NCBI GenBank assembly: GCA_002504495.1
Contig: DATC01000007.1
Coordinates: forward strand, 1-16,848
Direction of reading: 5' to 3'
Source of the DNA: Methanomassiliicoccaceae archaeon UBA537
GTDB taxonomy: Archaea; Thermoplasmatota; Thermoplasmata; Methanomassiliicoccales; Methanomethylophilaceae
Length of the DNA stretch: 16,848 nt
Shown: one piece after another, positions 14,333 to 16,848 of the stretch
How the letters are laid out: the number at the start of each line of letters is the position of its first letter
Numbering within the stretch: position 1 is the stretch's first letter
Notes under the pieces: generated by a model
Seen by the model: the letters and a program-made list of their open reading frames with translations, nothing else
What the model was told of the DNA's origin: nothing
The model's database searches: none
Program-made: the position numbers and the translations under genes

Positions 14333-16221
14333 GGGCGCTTCCGTTCCCGGCCGTCGTCGGGATGGAGGATGCGAAGCGTGCCATCCGCTGCGCTCTTATA
14401 AGTCCCGAGATAAGGACGGTGCTAATCCGCGGAGGCAGCGGCATGGCGAAGACGATGCTGGCCCGCTCCGCGGCGGAGCTGACCGGCAGGAGGTTCGTCG
14501 ATTGCCCCGTGAGCATCACGGACGATCAGCTGTTCGGAGGACTCGATATCGAGAAGGCCGTGAAGACCGGTCGTGCCGAGGCCGAGCCGGGACTTCTCGC
14601 CAGGGCCGACGGCGGCATCCTCTACGTGGATGATGTCAACCTCCTCGATCAGGCGATGCTCAGCGGGATGATCGATGCCGTGGAGACGGGCGTCGTGAGG
14701 CTCGAGCGCGGAGCGGTGTCGGCCGTGCTTCCGTGCAGGACCACGGTCATAGCCACCATGAATCCGGACGATCGCGACCTCAGCGCGCACATGCTCGACA
14801 GGTTCGATCTGTGCGCTTACGCCGACGACGGAGGAGATGATGCGCGCCGCACGATCGTGGCACGCAACGAGGAGTTCATCGCGGATCCGGAGGGGTTCCG
14901 TGACATGTACGCAGAGGATACGCGGAATGAGAGGGAGAATCTGGAGAAGGCTGCCCGCATCCTGCCTCTCGTGACGATCTCCGACGAGCTCATCATGATC
15001 GTATCGGAGCTCTGCACCAAGGTGGGGGCCGACGGCTTCAGAGGAGATATCGCCACGGTCAACTGCGCCAAGGCGATCGCCGCTCTCAACGGAAGGGACG
15101 AGGTGCTCAGGAAGGACGTGGAGGAGGCGGCCGTGCTCTGCCTTCCCCACAGGAGGAGCTACGATCCGCCCGCTCCTCCGCCCCAGTCCCCTCCCGAGCC
15201 TCCGCAGAACGAAGAGGACAACGACGACAACGATAGCGATGACAGCGACGACAGGCCGGACGAGAGCGATGATGCTCCGAATCCGCCCCAGTCCCCTCCA
15301 GAACCGCCTCGGAAGGACGAGAACGAGGATGACGATGCCGAACCTTCCGATCTTCCCGATGTGGACGAGATGATGTTCGAGATCGGACGGCAGTTCAGGG
15401 TCATCGACTATCTCGATTCGAGGCACAGGCTTCCTGCCAGAACCAAGGCGCGCAAGGGCCGTAGGGCGATGGCCGCATCGGCTGACGGCACCGGACGGTA
15501 CGCCCGCTCCCGCGAGGTCGATGGAAAGGTCCGGGATGTGGCGTTCGATGCGACGATCCGCGCGGCGGCGCCGTATCAGGCCGTCCGCGACAAGCACGGG
15601 ATGGCGATCTCGGTGGAGGAGAGGGATCTCCGCGAGAAGGTGAGGGAGCGCCGCAGCGGATACACTCTGCTGTTCCTTGTCGATGCGAGCGGCTCCCTGG
15701 GAGTGAGGCGCAGGATGGCCGCTGTCAAGGGCGCCGTGCTGTCCATGCTCAGGGACAGCTATGTCAAGAGGGACAGGATAGGCCTGATGGCGTTCCGCAG
15801 GGATTCCGCGGAGATGATCCTTCCTCCCACCAAGTCCGTCGAGTACAGCTACCGCTGCCTCGAGGAGATGCCCACAGGCGGCAAGACTCCTTTGGCGGAG
15901 GCATTGGTGAGGGTTCAGGAGTACATGACCTCCTATTCGAGGTGTCATGTGGGGGAGCGTTGCTTCATCGTCCTGGTCACGGATGGAAGGGCGAACGTTC
16001 CTCTACAGGAGGGGGCCGATGCGAACGAGGAGGTCCAGAAGATGGCGGAGGATCTGAAGATGCCGGGTATTCAATGGATCGTTGTCGATGCAGGCTCCGG
16101 GTATCCTCATTTCGACAATGCGGAGAAGCTTGCCGGAAAGCTCGGAGCCAGGTACTTCAGGCTGGAGGACCTGGATGCGGACGCGCTCGCGGAAGGCGTC
16201 AAGGCGGCGATCGACGGATGA
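14314..16221 (+). CDS. ChlD/BchD-like subunit: degenerate AAA+ domain, acidic Pro-rich linker, VWA domain
   Basis: The product is 635 residues. The N-terminal AAA+ domain has Walker A GGSGMAKT (40-47) and a Walker B in which the catalytic Glu is Asp (YVDDVN, D106-D107). Such loss is typical of the ChlD partner, which assembles with ChlI but hydrolyses ATP poorly or not at all. Residues about 284-353 form a Pro- and Asp/Glu-rich linker in which PPQSPPEPP occurs twice. The C-terminal half is a von Willebrand A domain with an intact MIDAS, D457-A-S-G-S461, for a divalent cation. The ATG at 14314 lies inside the end of the ChlI-like gene (19-base overlap), so the two are translated together in comparable amounts. 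Most likely it forms an ATPase ring with the ChlI-like protein. Confidence 0.87.
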   Translation: MPGEPLRALPFPAVVGMEDAKRAIRCALISPEIRTVLIRGGSGMAKTMLARSAAELTGRRFVDCPVSITDDQLFGGLDIEKAVKTGRAEAEPGLLARADGGILYVDDVNLLDQAMLSGMIDAVETGVVRLERGAVSAVLPCRTTVIATMNPDDRDLSAHMLDRFDLCAYADDGGDDARRTIVARNEEFIADPEGFRDMYAEDTRNERENLEKAARILPLVTISDELIMIVSELCTKVGADGFRGDIATVNCAKAIAALNGRDEVLRKDVEEAAVLCLPHRRSYDPPAPPPQSPPEPPQNEEDNDDNDSDDSDDRPDESDDAPNPPQSPPEPPRKDENEDDDAEPSDLPDVDEMMFEIGRQFRVIDYLDSRHRLPARTKARKGRRAMAASADGTGRYARSREVDGKVRDVAFDATIRAAAPYQAVRDKHGMAISVEERDLREKVRERRSGYTLLFLVDASGSLGVRRRMAAVKGAVLSMLRDSYVKRDRIGLMAFRRDSAEMILPPTKSVEYSYRCLEEMPTGGKTPLAEALVRVQEYMTSYSRCHVGERCFIVLVTDGRANVPLQEGADANEEVQKMAEDLKMPGIQWIVVDAGSGYPHFDNAEKLAGKLGARYFRLEDLDADALAEGVKAAIDG

Positions 16222-16375
16222 ACAGGGATTCGACTGTGCGTTATTCGGAGGTTCGATCTCGGCGTTATCGCGGTCCACAGCCGCTGGTATCGGATGAGCC
16301 TGCTTCACCTATTCAACCCGAGCGTTCGTATGCCTGTACGCGCAAGCCTATCTCCTCTTGTTGAGACAGGATCGA

Positions 16376-16435
16376 TAATTGCATCCGTGCAATTACCAAT
16401 ACCGTTGATTGCGAAAAATCGATTTTATGCAATTA
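16376..16435. repeat. Palindrome patch, possible operator/promoter
   Basis: TAATTGCA-TCCG-TGCAATTA at 16376-16395 is a perfect 8-bp inverted repeat. AAAATCGATTTT at 16415-16426 is a perfect 12-bp palindrome. A third copy of the half-site TGCAATTA lies at 16428-16435, exactly 40 bases after the copy at 16388. The patch is far more AT-rich than its surroundings and lies upstream of the hairpin cluster. It could be a promoter with regulator sites. Confidence 0.45.
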
Positions 16436-16571
16436 ACGTACTATCGAACGACCTCGGAGAGTGTCGAAGACCCTCCAATCAAAAAGCGATCTGCGCATTC
16501 ATGTTTGCGACAATCGAACAACGCAGGTCGGATGGACATCGATGGGTCGGATAAAAACCAATCCATTTCTG

Positions 16572-16683
16572 CCCCGGACGGAGAACCGCCCGGGGAAGCC
16601 GGCATCTCCGATGCCGGATTGGCTATCGGGACAGGTCACGTTCGTTGTTGTCGCACACAGGAGTGTGATAGAACGAGAATAGC
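16572..16683 (+). ncRNA. Candidate structured non-coding RNA
   Basis: Three consecutive structures can be drawn. CCCCGG (16572-16577) pairs with CCGGGG (16590-16595). CCGGCATC (16599-16606) pairs with GATGCCGG (16610-16617) around a three-base loop. A longer arm nests GCTAT/ATAGC (16622-16626 with 16679-16683), CGTTC/GAACG (16639-16643 with 16671-16675) and CACAC/GTGTG (16654-16658 with 16663-16667, loop AGGA). The strand is uncertain because stems read both ways; plus is assumed from the AT-rich patch upstream. No known RNA family was recognised. Confidence 0.3.
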
Positions 16684-16848
16684 GATGGGACTGGATCCGT
16701 CCAAGAAATCGGCCGTGATCTTCGCCGGTGAAAGAGAGATCAAGCGTATCCGGAAATCTTACGACGCAACAGGTGTGATGAGTAATTCTCCGCGCAATTA
16801 ATCGGTGACCCGTGTGATACATGTTTACTACAACAGAAGAACACGGGC

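Larger units (their letters stand above)
16222..16848. other. Long non-coding interval after the chelatase operon
   Basis: The interval is 627 bases to the window edge. Open frames exist on both strands, but none has a protein-like composition, a ribosome binding site or recognisable motifs. It contains an AT-rich palindrome patch at 16376-16435 and a cluster of hairpins at 16572-16683. The last about 150 bases show nothing I can identify. No tRNA, CRISPR or insertion-sequence end was seen. Confidence 0.5.

Noticed and set aside
16235..16275. tRNA-like GGTTCGATC loop
   Set aside because: Only a three-pair stem surrounds it, and no D arm, anticodon arm or acceptor stem can be drawn.
16409..16801. 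130-residue open frame after the chelatase operon
   Set aside because: It has no ribosome binding site, no recognisable motif and low-quality composition, and it overlaps palindromes and hairpins.
16772..16810. Box C/D RNA (GTGATGA match)
   Set aside because: No CTGA box D follows at a suitable distance and there is no terminal stem.

Overview
The window is chromosomal DNA of a methanogenic archaeon, most likely a member of the Methanomassiliicoccales (Thermoplasmatota). The translation genes are all archaeal or eukaryote-like (L7Ae, S28e, L24e, aIF5B, S6e, aIF2-gamma, RFC). One gene encodes the methanogen-restricted marker protein 8 (DUF2099). Almost every gene ends in TGA, one in TAA and only one in TAG, as expected where UAG may be kept for pyrrolysine. 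The order-level placement is inference; no 16S rRNA or tRNA gene is present to confirm it.

Layout. 1-191 (-): 5' end of an IS605 OrfB/TnpB-type gene cut by the left edge. 192-578: non-coding, with a strong hairpin and the promoter of the ribosomal operon. 579-1867 (+): rpl7ae-rps28e-rpl24e-ndk, packed with near-identical stop/Shine-Dalgarno/start junctions. 1921-5077 (+): infB (aIF5B) and a cardiolipin-synthase-like PLD protein that has lost both HKD motifs. 5113-7157 (+): rps6e, aIF2-gamma and a Fcf1-type PIN protein. The PIN gene converges on the marker-8 gene, and neither has a stop codon where its protein family ends. 7075-9563 (-): marker 8, cyclophilin and RFC small subunit.

The accessory part is 9622-16221. 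On the minus strand lies a two-gene nitrogenase-like module. Its first gene fuses a complete NifH-type Fe protein to a NifD-type catalytic subunit in one 705-residue chain. The second encodes a 431-residue NifK/NifN/BchZ-like partner. Cluster ligands are distributed three plus one (C294, C319, C385 in the fusion, C31 in the partner), as in chlorophyllide oxidoreductase and NifEN rather than in nitrogenase. Across a 296-bp shared intergenic region, two overlapping plus-strand genes encode ChlI/BchI-like and ChlD/BchD-like AAA+ subunits of the Mg/Co-chelatase family. Together these look like a metal-chelation plus reductive tetrapyrrole-tailoring system distinct from the known CfbA-E route to F430. 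No large chelatase subunit (CobN/ChlH) lies in the window. This is the best candidate for an undescribed system here.

16222-16848 has no convincing gene. It holds a palindrome-rich AT-rich patch, sharing a 9-mer with the nitrogenase-like/chelatase intergenic region, and a run of hairpins that could be a structured RNA.
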